Shown one piece after another: positions 1 through 7,027 of a DNA stretch of 12,757 nucleotides. Positions within the stretch are counted from its first letter, which is position 1; every line of letters starts with the position of its first letter. The notes under the pieces were generated by a model. It did no database searches, was not told the origin of the DNA, and worked only from the letters and a program-made list of their open reading frames with translations. Position numbers and translations under genes: made by a program. Source of the DNA: JBBKWQ01 sp037969115 (GTDB lineage: Bacteria > Actinomycetota > Acidimicrobiia > Acidimicrobiales > Ilumatobacteraceae); contig JBBKWQ010000195.1 of NCBI GenBank assembly GCA_037969115.1, positions 1 to 12,757 on the forward strand, written 5' to 3'.

Positions 1-34
1 ATCGCATGCTGGCCTTCGACGGCAACACCGCGCC
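1..34 (+). other. Inverted argS fragment (fold-back junction at window edge)
   Basis: Read on the plus strand from base 3, these bases encode RMLAFDGNTAP. This is the conserved ArgS block that should follow IGIGAV by about 20 residues on the minus strand (E. coli ArgS has MLAFEGNTAP there). The same bases on the minus strand break the ArgS reading just after IGIGAV. The crossover falls inside the 9-base string GGCGCGGTG (minus strand, 34-26). That string serves both as codons for Gly-Ala-Val and as the complement of Thr-Ala-Pro codons, so it is a microhomology. A template-switch or assembly chimera is most likely; a real inversion is possible. Confidence 0.8.
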
Positions 35-1312
35 GATTCCGATCATCTGGGCAACTGCTCGACGGTGGTCGCCGTCGAGGTCGGGGTTCTTTTCTGCGAC
101 GGCCGCCTCGGCACGCTCCACCGCTTCGTCGAGGAGTTCGATGAGCTTCACCGGGTCACCGGACCGGCTCTTGAGCATCTTGCGGTCGCTGCCGAGCACG
201 TTGCCGAATGCCACGTGCACCGCCTCAGCGGGCGGCCGCAGCCAGCCCGCCATCTCGGCGACCTTGAACACCATCTGGAGATGCTGCTGCTGCGGCGCGC
301 CGATGACGTAGAGCATGAGGTCGGCGCCCCGCCGTTCGATGCGGTCCGCCACACACGCCAGATCGCTGGTGGCGTAGTTGAAGCCACCCGTGCTGGCCTG
401 CACGATCAACGGGAGCGGCTCGTTGTCACGGTTGGTGAAGCCCGGGACGAACACGACCCTCGCACCGTCGCTCTCCTCGAGCAGCCCAGCCCCGTCGAGA
501 CGCTCGATCGTCTGGCTCATGAGCGGCTGATACTGGCTCTCGCCCGCCAGGTCGTCGTCGGTGAGGAGCACGCCGAGCTTGGCGTACACCTTGTTGAAGT
601 ACTCCGTCGACATGCCGACGAGGCGCTTCCACGTCTCGATCGACTCTGGGTCACCGCTCTGGAGTTTCACCACGCGGTCGCGTGATCGGGTCCGGAACTC
701 TTCCGACTCGGTGAACTTGGCGTTGGCCTCCTTGTAGAAGCCGTCGAGATCGTTCTGGCTGAGTCCCTCGGCCGCAGCGTCTTCACCGATGTCGAGGAGA
801 TGTTCGATGAGCATGCCGAACGGGCGGCCCCAGTCGCCGATGTGGTTCTCGCGGAGCACGACGTGGCCGAGAAACTCGAACATCCGAACGAGCGAGTCAC
901 CGATCACCGTGGTGCGGAGGTGCCCGACGTGCATCTCTTTGGCCACGTTGGGCGCCGAGTAGTCGACGATCACCGTCTTCTGGTCGGCCGCGGGCGAGAT
1001 GCCGAGCCGGGCGTCGCGTGCTACCGCGGAGAGTTCGGCGGCGAGGAACGCATTGGAAAACGTCAGGTTGATGAACCCCGGCCCGGCGATCTCGACCTCA
1101 CTACACACGTCGTCGAGCACGCCGGCATCGATCACCCGCTGGGCGATCTCGCGCGGGTTCGACCCGATCGCCTTCGCAAGGGGCAGCGCGCCGTTGACCT
1201 GGGCATCGGCGCGATCGGAGGGTCGAACCACTGGGTCGGCATCGGGGCGGCCGGCAATCTCGGCGAAGACAGGGCCCAGGAGTGCTGCGACGGAACTCAA
1301 CGGATCAGACAC
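2..1312 (-). CDS. argS: Arginyl-tRNA synthetase, 3' end missing (partial)
   Basis: Class I aminoacyl-tRNA synthetase that charges tRNA-Arg with arginine in the cytoplasm. From a GTG start at 1312-1310 the reading frame stays open to the window edge. About 429 residues are authentic, against roughly 560-590 for the whole family. Visible landmarks are the N-terminal Add-1-like domain ending in EIAGPGFINL, then DYSAPNVAKEMHVGHLRTT, which holds the HIGH-type ATP signature HVGH (residues 128-131). After it come GDWGRPFGML, VVKLQSGD and LGSDRKMLKSRSG near residue 375, at the place of the usual KMSKS loop. The anticodon-binding domain is not in the window. The last family-like residues are IGIGAV, encoded at 43-26. 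The reading beyond that (LPSKASMR) does not fit the family, because bases 1 to about 30 are an inverted fragment. An ATG just upstream at 1320 runs into a stop, so GTG 1312 is the start. It lies divergent to a tRNA-Arg gene. Confidence 0.96.
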   Translation of the reverse strand, partial: MSDPLSSVAALLGPVFAEIAGRPDADPVVRPSDRADAQVNGALPLAKAIGSNPREIAQRVIDAGVLDDVCSEVEIAGPGFINLTFSNAFLAAELSAVARDARLGISPAADQKTVIVDYSAPNVAKEMHVGHLRTTVIGDSLVRMFEFLGHVVLRENHIGDWGRPFGMLIEHLLDIGEDAAAEGLSQNDLDGFYKEANAKFTESEEFRTRSRDRVVKLQSGDPESIETWKRLVGMSTEYFNKVYAKLGVLLTDDDLAGESQYQPLMSQTIERLDGAGLLEESDGARVVFVPGFTNRDNEPLPLIVQASTGGFNYATSDLACVADRIERRGADLMLYVIGAPQQQHLQMVFKVAEMAGWLRPPAEAVHVAFGNVLGSDRKMLKSRSGDPVKLIELLDEAVERAEAAVAEKNPDLDGDHRRAVAQMIGIGAVLPSKASMR

Positions 1313-1434
1313 CCCGCCATTGTGGCGCACCGGCCGAGCAGATCGGCCAGCAGTTGCCTCATCGGGACCGTGCCGGCGCCCACGGGCGCGCGTGCTCTGT
1401 GCGAGCCGAGACGCCGGGCGGTAGATTCGACCTG

Positions 1435-1446
1435 CTACCGCGGTAG
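1435..1446. repeat. 12-bp perfect palindrome upstream of tRNA-Arg
   Basis: CTACCGCGGTAG is its own reverse complement and ends 5 bases before the tRNA. It sits in the 139-bp gap between the divergent argS and tRNA-Arg genes. A -10-like TAGATT lies at 1422-1427, but I see no convincing -35 partner. The palindrome could be a protein-binding site or a leader hairpin; its function is unknown. Confidence 0.45.
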
Positions 1447-1451
1447 TCCCC

Positions 1452-1526
1452 GCCCTCGTAGCTCAGGGGATAGAGCATCGGCCTCCGGAGCCGTGTGCGG
1501 AGGTTCGAATCCTCCCGAGGGCGCCA
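1452..1526 (+). tRNA. tRNA-Arg (anticodon CCG), CCA encoded
   Basis: The full cloverleaf can be folded by eye. The acceptor stem is GCCCTCG (1452-1458) with CGAGGGC (1516-1522), discriminator G1523 and genomic CCA 1524-1526. The D arm is GCTC/GAGC (1461-1464, 1473-1476). The anticodon loop CTCCGGA (1483-1489) has anticodon CCG at 1485-1487, reading the Arg codon CGG. The T arm is GGAGG-TTCGAAT-CCTCC (1499-1515). The outermost anticodon-stem pair (27-43) is T1478/T1494, a mismatch. The gene is divergent to argS, the synthetase that charges its product. Confidence 0.95.
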
Positions 1527-1553
1527 TTGCTCGCTATTCGCCCGTCGGCGCAA

Positions 1554-2354
1554 TCATCCCGACAACGAATCTTCACGAGACGGCACCGGTGGTTCGCCGG
1601 CTCCGCTCACGGACTGATCGACGTCGATGCAGTTCCCGGTCATCACACCGGAATCAGGTGAGAGACAGAATGCGATCGCGTTGGCGACCTCCCACGGCTT
1701 CACGAGGCGCCCCGCAGGTCGTTCGGCTTCCGCCAGCGCCAGCCAGTTCTCAGGAGCCCCGTCCTCTTCGACCTGGATGCGGTGTTCCGACTCGGTGTCC
1801 ATCCAGCCGGGATTGATCTGGTTGACACGGATGTTGCTGCGCATCAGGCCGAAGGCGAGATTCTTGGTCATGATCGACAGCGCTCCCTTCGACATGGCGT
1901 ACGCCGTGAGCTTCGTCTGCCCGCCGTGGCTCGCCGTGGAACCGACGTTCACGATCGAGCCGGCGACATGCTCCCGCAGCATCAGCCGAGCGGTCGTCTG
2001 GATGAGGAAGTACGGGCCTTTCACGTTCACGGCGAACTGATGGTCGAAATGCGCGGGCGTGTCGTCGAAGAGGGTGGCACGCGTCGTCACCGCTGCGACG
2101 TTGACCAGACCGTGCACCACGCCGAAACGCTCGTCGCACGCGTCGACGACGTGCTGGGGCGCGGATTCATCGCCGATGTCGGCGTGGACGAAGATCGCCG
2201 GCGTGCCCCGCTCGGTCAGCTCGGCTGCCAGCGCTTCACCCCGTTCGTGAGAACGGCCTGCGAGCACCAGGCCGGTCGAACCACGGTCGACGAGCGTACG
2301 TGCAACCGCCTCGCCGAGGCCCTGCGTGCCGCCGTTGATGATCGTGATGGTCAT
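1554..2354 (-). CDS. Short-chain dehydrogenase/reductase (SDR) family oxidoreductase
   Basis: Classical SDR of 266 residues, predicted to be a cytosolic NAD(P)-dependent alcohol/ketone oxidoreductase of unknown substrate. The Rossmann glycine motif is NGGTQGLG (residues 7-14), with Asn where Thr is usual. AGRS follows beta-2 at residues 32-35, and its Arg suggests NADP(H) preference (inference). LVNVAA at 83-88 replaces the usual NNAG. Catalytic residues are N110, S139 (GST), Y152 and K156 (YAMSK). PGWMDTE follows in the substrate loop region. The frame extends upstream to 2594, into the neighbouring gene. ATG 2354 is chosen because the cofactor motif begins there and GGAG (2361-2364) lies 6 bases upstream. 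The gene is in the same direction as the 5'-nucleotidase but separated by a 139-bp gap holding a strong hairpin, so it probably has its own promoter. Confidence 0.93.
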   Translation of the reverse strand: MTITIINGGTQGLGEAVARTLVDRGSTGLVLAGRSHERGEALAAELTERGTPAIFVHADIGDESAPQHVVDACDERFGVVHGLVNVAAVTTRATLFDDTPAHFDHQFAVNVKGPYFLIQTTARLMLREHVAGSIVNVGSTASHGGQTKLTAYAMSKGALSIMTKNLAFGLMRSNIRVNQINPGWMDTESEHRIQVEEDGAPENWLALAEAERPAGRLVKPWEVANAIAFCLSPDSGVMTGNCIDVDQSVSGAGEPPVPSREDSLSG

Positions 2355-2373
2355 GTGGTGCTCCAGGAATCTG

Positions 2374-2391
2374 GTGCGAGTCGGATCGCAC
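2374..2391. promoter_or_regulatory. Operator-like inverted repeat upstream of the SDR gene
   Basis: GTGCGA (2374-2379) and TCGCAC (2386-2391) are perfect inverted half-sites separated by 6 bases. They lie 20-37 bases upstream of the SDR start. The geometry fits a dimeric repressor of TetR type, which often controls SDR genes. No regulator gene is present in the window, so this is inference. Confidence 0.35.
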
Positions 2392-2444
2392 GCGTCGAGA
2401 CCATCATGCACCGCAGACGCAGCCATCGCTGCGTTCGGGCGCGG

Positions 2445-2476
2445 TGGACCCGACCTCCGTGTGGAGGTCGGGTCCA
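2445..2476 (-). terminator. Strong hairpin after the 5'-nucleotidase gene
   Basis: A 14-bp perfect stem (2445-2458 with 2463-2476) encloses the 4-base loop GTGT. It begins 17 bases after the stop codon of the upstream minus-strand gene. There is no T tract on either side, so it would be a non-canonical hairpin terminator or an mRNA 3'-end stabiliser, as is common in high-GC actinobacteria. A weaker 6-bp stem, ACGCAG/CTGCGT (2417-2434), follows it in the minus-strand direction. Confidence 0.7.
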
Positions 2477-2493
2477 GCGTCACACGTTGTCGG

Positions 2494-4335
2494 TCAGGGA
2501 GCGGCGACCAGTTCGTTGACCCGGTCAATGCTCGGAGGAGCGACCGGGCTGAACGTGCCCAGGTAGTTGACGAGAGCCGACAGGTCGTTCCCACCGTCGA
2601 GTCGCGGTGCCGTGATCGTGGCGAACGTGGCGAAATTGTCGCCTCCGTCAGCCAGGAAGTTGTTCACCGTGACGTCGTAGCTGGCGGCCGGGTCGAGCGC
2701 CATGCCATTCAGCATGACGTTGCTCACCGTCACCGACGTGCAGTCACCCGCGACGACCGTCTTGGCGAGGTCATACGTGAACCCTGTCGACACGCCGAGA
2801 TGCAGGAACGGCCGGCTGCTTCCTGCCGGCTGGCATTGCTCCTGCAGCACCGAGATGATCTGAGCCCCCGTCATCGGGTACGTCACCAGCGTGTTGCCGA
2901 ACGGCTGGAAGGTGAACGCCTCACCGAAGGTGACGACGCCGTCGCCCTCTGGAGGTGTCTGTGACTGCGGGTACGTCAGATCCGACCGCACCCCACCGGG
3001 GTTCATGAAGGCCACGTCGGCAAAGTTCGACGACGTCGCCCACAGCTGGGCATCGGCGACCAGGTTGCCGGCAGCCGATTCAACGCCACGATCAGTTCCG
3101 GGTGGCGTTCCGCCACGGTTGATCGTCGCGGTGATGTTGCCGATCGGTGTGGTGGCTGATGCGTCGACCAATGGCTGCCACTTCTGGATGATCGAAGTGA
3201 TCACCGGATCGGGCGTGAGTGTTGCCTGGTCGACGATGTGGTTCGTCGCCGTGCTCGCGTTGCGGCGTACTTCGCCGGTTCGCTTGTCGAGGACCAGGTT
3301 CACCTCGGAGACCACACGACCGAACGAGTAGGCACTGGTGACGATGCGCGGCCGGCCGCGAGGGTCGTCCAACTTGCAGTTGTACGGCAGGTGCGTGTGG
3401 CCGGTGATGATCGCGTCGATCTCGGGATGCAGCGCATCGTTGAACGCCACGATCGGTCCGGAGATGCCTTCGCACGCGTTGACGTCACCCGGAGGCGGCG
3501 TCTGCGATCCGCCCTCGTGCAACAGCACGACGATGGCCTGGACTCCCCTACGTCGCAGTTTGGGCACGAGTGCGTTCGCCGTCTCGGCCTCGTCGAGGAA
3601 GTCGTAACCCTGGATACCGGCGGCGGCGACCAGGGTGTCGGTTGCCTCGAGCGTCATGCCGATGAAGGCGACCTTGACGCCCTCGATGTTCTTGATCTTG
3701 TACGGCGGCAGCGGTGTCTTGCCCTTGGCGTTCACGACGTTGGCCGCGAGCCACTGGAACTTTGCGCCGTCGTACGGATCGTCGGGGAAGTAGCACCCGT
3801 CGACCGGGTGACATCCGCCCTTCTGCATACGGAGCAGCTCAGCGACACCTTCGTCGAACTCGTGGTTACCGACACTGGAGATGTCGAGATCCATCGCGTT
3901 GAGCGTCTCGACGGATGGCTCGTCGTGGAAGAGTCCGGAGAACGCCGGCGAACCGCCGATGAGGTCACCCGCTGCGACCGTGAGGCTGAATCGGTTGTCG
4001 TCGCGCAGCTCATTGAGCTTCGCGGACAGGTACTCGCCGCCACCGGCCTGCACACCATAGATCGAGCCTGGGGGCCCGGACTCGACGTGGCCGTGATAGT
4101 CGTTGAAGGCGAGCAACTGGAGCCCGACCGTCCTCTTCTTGGGCTTACGCCATCCGCCCCACCCCCACGAGTTGCCGTGGTTGCCGTCGTCGTTCTGGAC
4201 ACCGGCGCTCCCGCCGTCGGCCGCAGCCGACTGGGATACGACAGCGACTGATGTGATCGCCATTGACAGCGCGCCGATACCGGCGATGACGCGGCGTCGA
4301 CTCCTGCGTCTTGTGGTCGTCGAATACACGGACAT
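2494..4335 (-). CDS. Secreted 5'-nucleotidase / UshA-like metallophosphoesterase
   Basis: 613-residue exported enzyme expected to remove phosphate from extracellular nucleotides (or nucleotide sugars or cyclic nucleotides), yielding nucleosides and phosphate. An Arg-rich N terminus (TTRRRSRRR) and a hydrophobic stretch to about residue 38 form a signal peptide, cleaved near SAAA-DGG. The double-Arg run could suit Tat, but the consensus is poor. Metallophosphoesterase domain, about 70-350: NDYHGH (D79, H81), GDLIGGSP (D124), GNHEFDE (N157, H158), LLHEGG (H273), TGHTH (H313, H315). 5'-nucleotidase C-terminal domain, about 395-605: NPGGVRSDL (445-453), FQPFGNT (476-482), NNFLADGGDNF (558-568). 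The complete metal set suggests activity. It has no LPXTG or C-terminal anchor, so it is probably released. The start is supported by GGAGG (4341-4345), 5 bases upstream. It lies 134 bp downstream of the GH9 gene, with palindromes in between. Confidence 0.94.
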   Translation of the reverse strand: MSVYSTTTRRRSRRRVIAGIGALSMAITSVAVVSQSAAADGGSAGVQNDDGNHGNSWGWGGWRKPKKRTVGLQLLAFNDYHGHVESGPPGSIYGVQAGGGEYLSAKLNELRDDNRFSLTVAAGDLIGGSPAFSGLFHDEPSVETLNAMDLDISSVGNHEFDEGVAELLRMQKGGCHPVDGCYFPDDPYDGAKFQWLAANVVNAKGKTPLPPYKIKNIEGVKVAFIGMTLEATDTLVAAAGIQGYDFLDEAETANALVPKLRRRGVQAIVVLLHEGGSQTPPPGDVNACEGISGPIVAFNDALHPEIDAIITGHTHLPYNCKLDDPRGRPRIVTSAYSFGRVVSEVNLVLDKRTGEVRRNASTATNHIVDQATLTPDPVITSIIQKWQPLVDASATTPIGNITATINRGGTPPGTDRGVESAAGNLVADAQLWATSSNFADVAFMNPGGVRSDLTYPQSQTPPEGDGVVTFGEAFTFQPFGNTLVTYPMTGAQIISVLQEQCQPAGSSRPFLHLGVSTGFTYDLAKTVVAGDCTSVTVSNVMLNGMALDPAASYDVTVNNFLADGGDNFATFATITAPRLDGGNDLSALVNYLGTFSPVAPPSIDRVNELVAAP

Positions 4336-4413
4336 GTGACCCTCCTCTTCGAGTACGTCGTCCCCCGCTGGGCGACGTGGTCACGAGAAGGTTTACCACT
4401 TCTTGAAGGATTG

Positions 4414-4423
4414 CCGTTAACGG
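4414..4423. promoter_or_regulatory. CCGTTAACGG palindrome in the 5'-nucleotidase upstream region
   Basis: A perfect 10-bp palindrome lies 79-88 bases upstream of the 5'-nucleotidase start, in the 134-bp gap after the GH9 stop. The gap is locally AT-richer than its surroundings (GGTAAACC and CTTCAAGAAG on the minus strand), as expected for a promoter. On the minus strand GATTCACCCCCG (4443-4432) resembles one actinobacterial PhoP-box repeat unit. I could not find the required second direct repeat. Confidence 0.35.
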
Positions 4424-4469
4424 GCCGACCAAACGGGGGTGAATCGAGACCGACTCACCACATCGCGCC

Positions 4470-6509
4470 TCAGGAGGAGTCGGCGAGTACTGCGCCGAGC
4501 AATCTCACGTACGCGCTCTGGTAGTAGATGGCCGGCTCGGAGATCTCCCAGCTGCTTTCCTCGACGCTCACGCCGTTCCAGTCGAGGTATGACTTCAGCG
4601 CCGGTTGGCCTGCCGGAGGCGTGGTGGAACCGGAGTACCACACATTCGGCCCGCCGACGAGATAACCCGGCGGTGGGCCGACCTTGCCGTCGCCCAGACC
4701 GTCGTACTCGGAGCCGTCACCGAACCAGTAGTGGAGCAATTCGGTCACGGAGTGTTCGGCGCCGAAGCTGCCCATGTTCGAGAGGTAGACCACTCCGAGT
4801 GGGTTCACACCATGCAGAGCGTTCAGATGGCCGAGCCCGCGAGCGCGCAAGGCATCCGGTTCGTCGGATCGATCGACTGCGATCAGGTTTGCTGCGCCGA
4901 CGCTCGCCGTCACACGGCTGCTGCCCCAGTGCAGCCGGTCGTCCGACATCGGAGCTCGGTACAGGTCGGCATCGGGATCGAATCCGTAACTCGGCGAAGT
5001 CGCGACCAGCTCGTCCCAACGACCGTCGATCCTGGCGGCGAGTTGCGGGTTCGCCGAGGGAAGCGACGCGTAGAACGCGAGCGCGTCGCCCTGCTCCGGC
5101 CGATAGAGCGTGAACACGTCCTCGAACCACGGGCGAGTCTCGGTGAGTCGCTCCTCGATGACCTGCTCGTACGCATCGTCGCCGGTCAGTGCGAAGAGAT
5201 AGACCGCGCTGACGACCGACTCCCGGCGCTGCTCGTCGGTGTCCCAGTCGGCGTCACCAGCGAGCACGACCCCTGGGTCGCAGTCGTCTCGCCATTCATG
5301 CATCGTGGTCCACCGCCACGCGAGCTCTGCGCGCTCGCGAAGATCGTCGACCTGATCGGCCAGGCCGGGGACCTCGCCGAACACGACGGCGGCGTGCGCG
5401 AACATGCCGGCCGCCGCAATGGTTGATGACGAGCACACCTCCTCGTAGAAGCGCGGCAGGGTGTTCTGGCTCGGAATCGGGGGGCCGCCGAACTCGACGA
5501 ACCCGACCTTGGTGAGCACCCCGCCATCTGGATCCTGCATCTTTCGCATCCAGTCGATCTCGACCGCGACCTCGTCGAGGATGTCGGCAACACCGTTGCC
5601 TGATTCGGGGATACCGACCTCGTCGTCGAACACGTCTGGTGACTGTTGCCAGGCACTCAGGAGCTGATGAACGGGTTCGGCTGCGAACGTGACGTACTTG
5701 TTGGTGTCACCTGCGTCGAACCAGCCGCCGCTGAGGTCGCGTGCAATCGAGCTGTTGTCGGGCGCGTCGATCGAACGTGCCTCTGTGTCTTGTCCCGCCC
5801 CGACGTTCGCTGCGGCGTCCTGCCAGAGCGCTGCGTCCGGCCCCTCGTGAGCCACGTTGCCGCGGTTGAAGTAGAAGACCTTCAACGCAGCGTCGAGCAC
5901 GTCGTCGTACACGTCGTCGGCGATCACGAACTCGTCGCTCGCGAGTTGCTGGTCGGTGTCGAGGACGTAATAGGTACCCGGTTCGGTCAGCGACGTGAAG
6001 TCGAACCACCAACCCCGGTCACCGGACTGTGCATGAACCTGCCCCCCGTTCCACGCCACCGGCTCGCCGGCGAAAACGACGGCGTCGTCGTCGAGTCGTC
6101 GGATCTCGTAGCTCGCTCCGGGCACGAACTCGACGTCGGAGTTGAACCCCTCGACGGGGTCGGCGATGACCGCGACCTTCGGCGCGTTCGGCAGATAACC
6201 GAACTGGTCGATCATGATCTGCCGCTCGATCGGCACCGGTGGATCGTCGTCATCGAGGTTGCCACTGTCGGGGGCCGGGACATCGCCGCTCGACTCAGTG
6301 GTCGGTTCCGGCCCCGATTCCGCGGCGGTCGTTCCTGCGGCCATGTCGGGATCATCCGTCGTCGTCGCTTCGGCGCTCGCCACGAATCCGGTCGTGTCAG
6401 ACTCGACGGCCGTGCCGGAGTCGGGGCCCGAACACGCGGCGAGCAGAACCATTGCGACGACGTTGGCCGCTGCAATTCGATTCGACGTGGACCTGCGAGA
6501 TCGCGGCAC
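4470..6509 (-). CDS. Glycoside hydrolase family 9 lipoprotein (cellulase-like)
   Basis: 679-residue surface lipoprotein predicted to hydrolyse beta-1,4-glucan or a related glycan. The signal peptide ends in lipobox LLAAC (lipidated C26). Residues 27-92 form a Ser/Thr/Asp/Glu-rich disordered tether. About 97-195 is the Ig-like N-terminal domain of CelD-type GH9 enzymes (QIMIDQFGYLPNAPKVAVI). The (alpha/alpha)6 catalytic domain spans about 200-675. GGWFDAGDTNKYV carries catalytic-base D265 and D268. HWGSSR (527-532) and HGVNPLG (566-572) match GH9 active-site regions. SEPAIYYQ aligns with the NEIAINWN signature, giving E658 as the acid. There is no carbohydrate-binding or dockerin domain. The frame runs upstream to 6701, inside the preceding gene. 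GTG 6509 is chosen because AGGA (6517-6520) lies 7 bases upstream and the signal peptide begins there. It starts 23 bases after the four-helix protein gene, so the two are probably co-transcribed. The exact substrate is unknown. Confidence 0.92.
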   Translation of the reverse strand: MPRSRRSTSNRIAAANVVAMVLLAACSGPDSGTAVESDTTGFVASAEATTTDDPDMAAGTTAAESGPEPTTESSGDVPAPDSGNLDDDDPPVPIERQIMIDQFGYLPNAPKVAVIADPVEGFNSDVEFVPGASYEIRRLDDDAVVFAGEPVAWNGGQVHAQSGDRGWWFDFTSLTEPGTYYVLDTDQQLASDEFVIADDVYDDVLDAALKVFYFNRGNVAHEGPDAALWQDAAANVGAGQDTEARSIDAPDNSSIARDLSGGWFDAGDTNKYVTFAAEPVHQLLSAWQQSPDVFDDEVGIPESGNGVADILDEVAVEIDWMRKMQDPDGGVLTKVGFVEFGGPPIPSQNTLPRFYEEVCSSSTIAAAGMFAHAAVVFGEVPGLADQVDDLRERAELAWRWTTMHEWRDDCDPGVVLAGDADWDTDEQRRESVVSAVYLFALTGDDAYEQVIEERLTETRPWFEDVFTLYRPEQGDALAFYASLPSANPQLAARIDGRWDELVATSPSYGFDPDADLYRAPMSDDRLHWGSSRVTASVGAANLIAVDRSDEPDALRARGLGHLNALHGVNPLGVVYLSNMGSFGAEHSVTELLHYWFGDGSEYDGLGDGKVGPPPGYLVGGPNVWYSGSTTPPAGQPALKSYLDWNGVSVEESSWEISEPAIYYQSAYVRLLGAVLADSS

Positions 6510-6532
6510 CGGGTCATCCTGCCATGTGCTGG

Positions 6533-6964
6533 TCAGCTCCGACGAGCGGCCAGCAGCGAGGCCGTCGACAACGCAGCGGCCAGCATCAAGGCGACGAGAT
6601 TCAGCATGAGCGGCACGACGGGTTCTGCTTCGCCGACAAGGAGGACCATCGTCAGTACGCCGAAGACGACCGCCATGACGAGTCCGGTCCAGCGCGCCCA
6701 CACGTGAGAGCGGACGATCGCGACCGACACGACGACCATGCCCAACTGGATTCCGACGACGAGCGAGTACAGGAAGAGCCCGCGTCGAGCGTCACCTTCC
6801 TGGTCCGTGAGCGCCGACAGATTGCCGCGTACGTCATCGGCGAGGCTCACCACGGTCGCGACGACCCAGACGATCGATATGACAGTCAGGATGAGACCGG
6901 CGGACCAGGCTGCGTAGGACTGCGCGCCACTGGACGCAGACCGCGAGCGAACAGGGTCAACCAC
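6533..6964 (-). CDS. Four-helix integral membrane protein, unknown function
   Basis: 143-residue protein I do not recognise. It has four predicted membrane segments, about residues 20-41, 63-84, 89-111 and 114-137. A short hydrophilic N terminus and an acidic loop between helices 1 and 2 (DDVRGNLSALTDQEGDARR) are visible. I see no catalytic motif. The start is GTG 6964, with only a weak ribosome site, so translation could be leaderless or coupled. It lies 63 bases after the transporter gene and 23 bases before the GH9 lipoprotein gene on the same strand, so it probably belongs to their transcript. A role in membrane placement or transport linked to the glycosidase is only a guess. Confidence 0.75.
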   Translation of the reverse strand: MVDPVRSRSASSGAQSYAAWSAGLILTVISIVWVVATVVSLADDVRGNLSALTDQEGDARRGLFLYSLVVGIQLGMVVVSVAIVRSHVWARWTGLVMAVVFGVLTMVLLVGEAEPVVPLMLNLVALMLAAALSTASLLAARRS

Positions 6965-7027
6965 GAGTGTCAGTCTGGTACGCCGGAACGAGGAGCTGCG
7001 GTCACCCGCACGACGAGACGCGCCACG

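Noticed and set aside
1359..1553. Minus-strand 64-residue open frame containing WRPREDSNLRT
   Set aside because: It is the antisense reading of tRNA-Arg, a well-known type of false gene call.
800..1816. Plus-strand 338-residue open frame
   Set aside because: It runs antisense to argS, through the tRNA and into the SDR gene. It has no family motif and an Arg/Pro-rich composition typical of GC-rich shadows.
2355..2594. Upstream extension of the SDR frame
   Set aside because: It crosses the hairpin and the end of the 5'-nucleotidase gene. The cofactor motif and ribosome site place the start at 2354.
3238..4251. Plus-strand 337-residue open frame
   Set aside because: It is the mirror frame of the 5'-nucleotidase, whose motifs are complete on the minus strand.
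6510..6701. Upstream extension of the GH9 frame
   Set aside because: It would overlap the four-helix protein gene and bury the signal peptide. A ribosome site supports GTG 6509.
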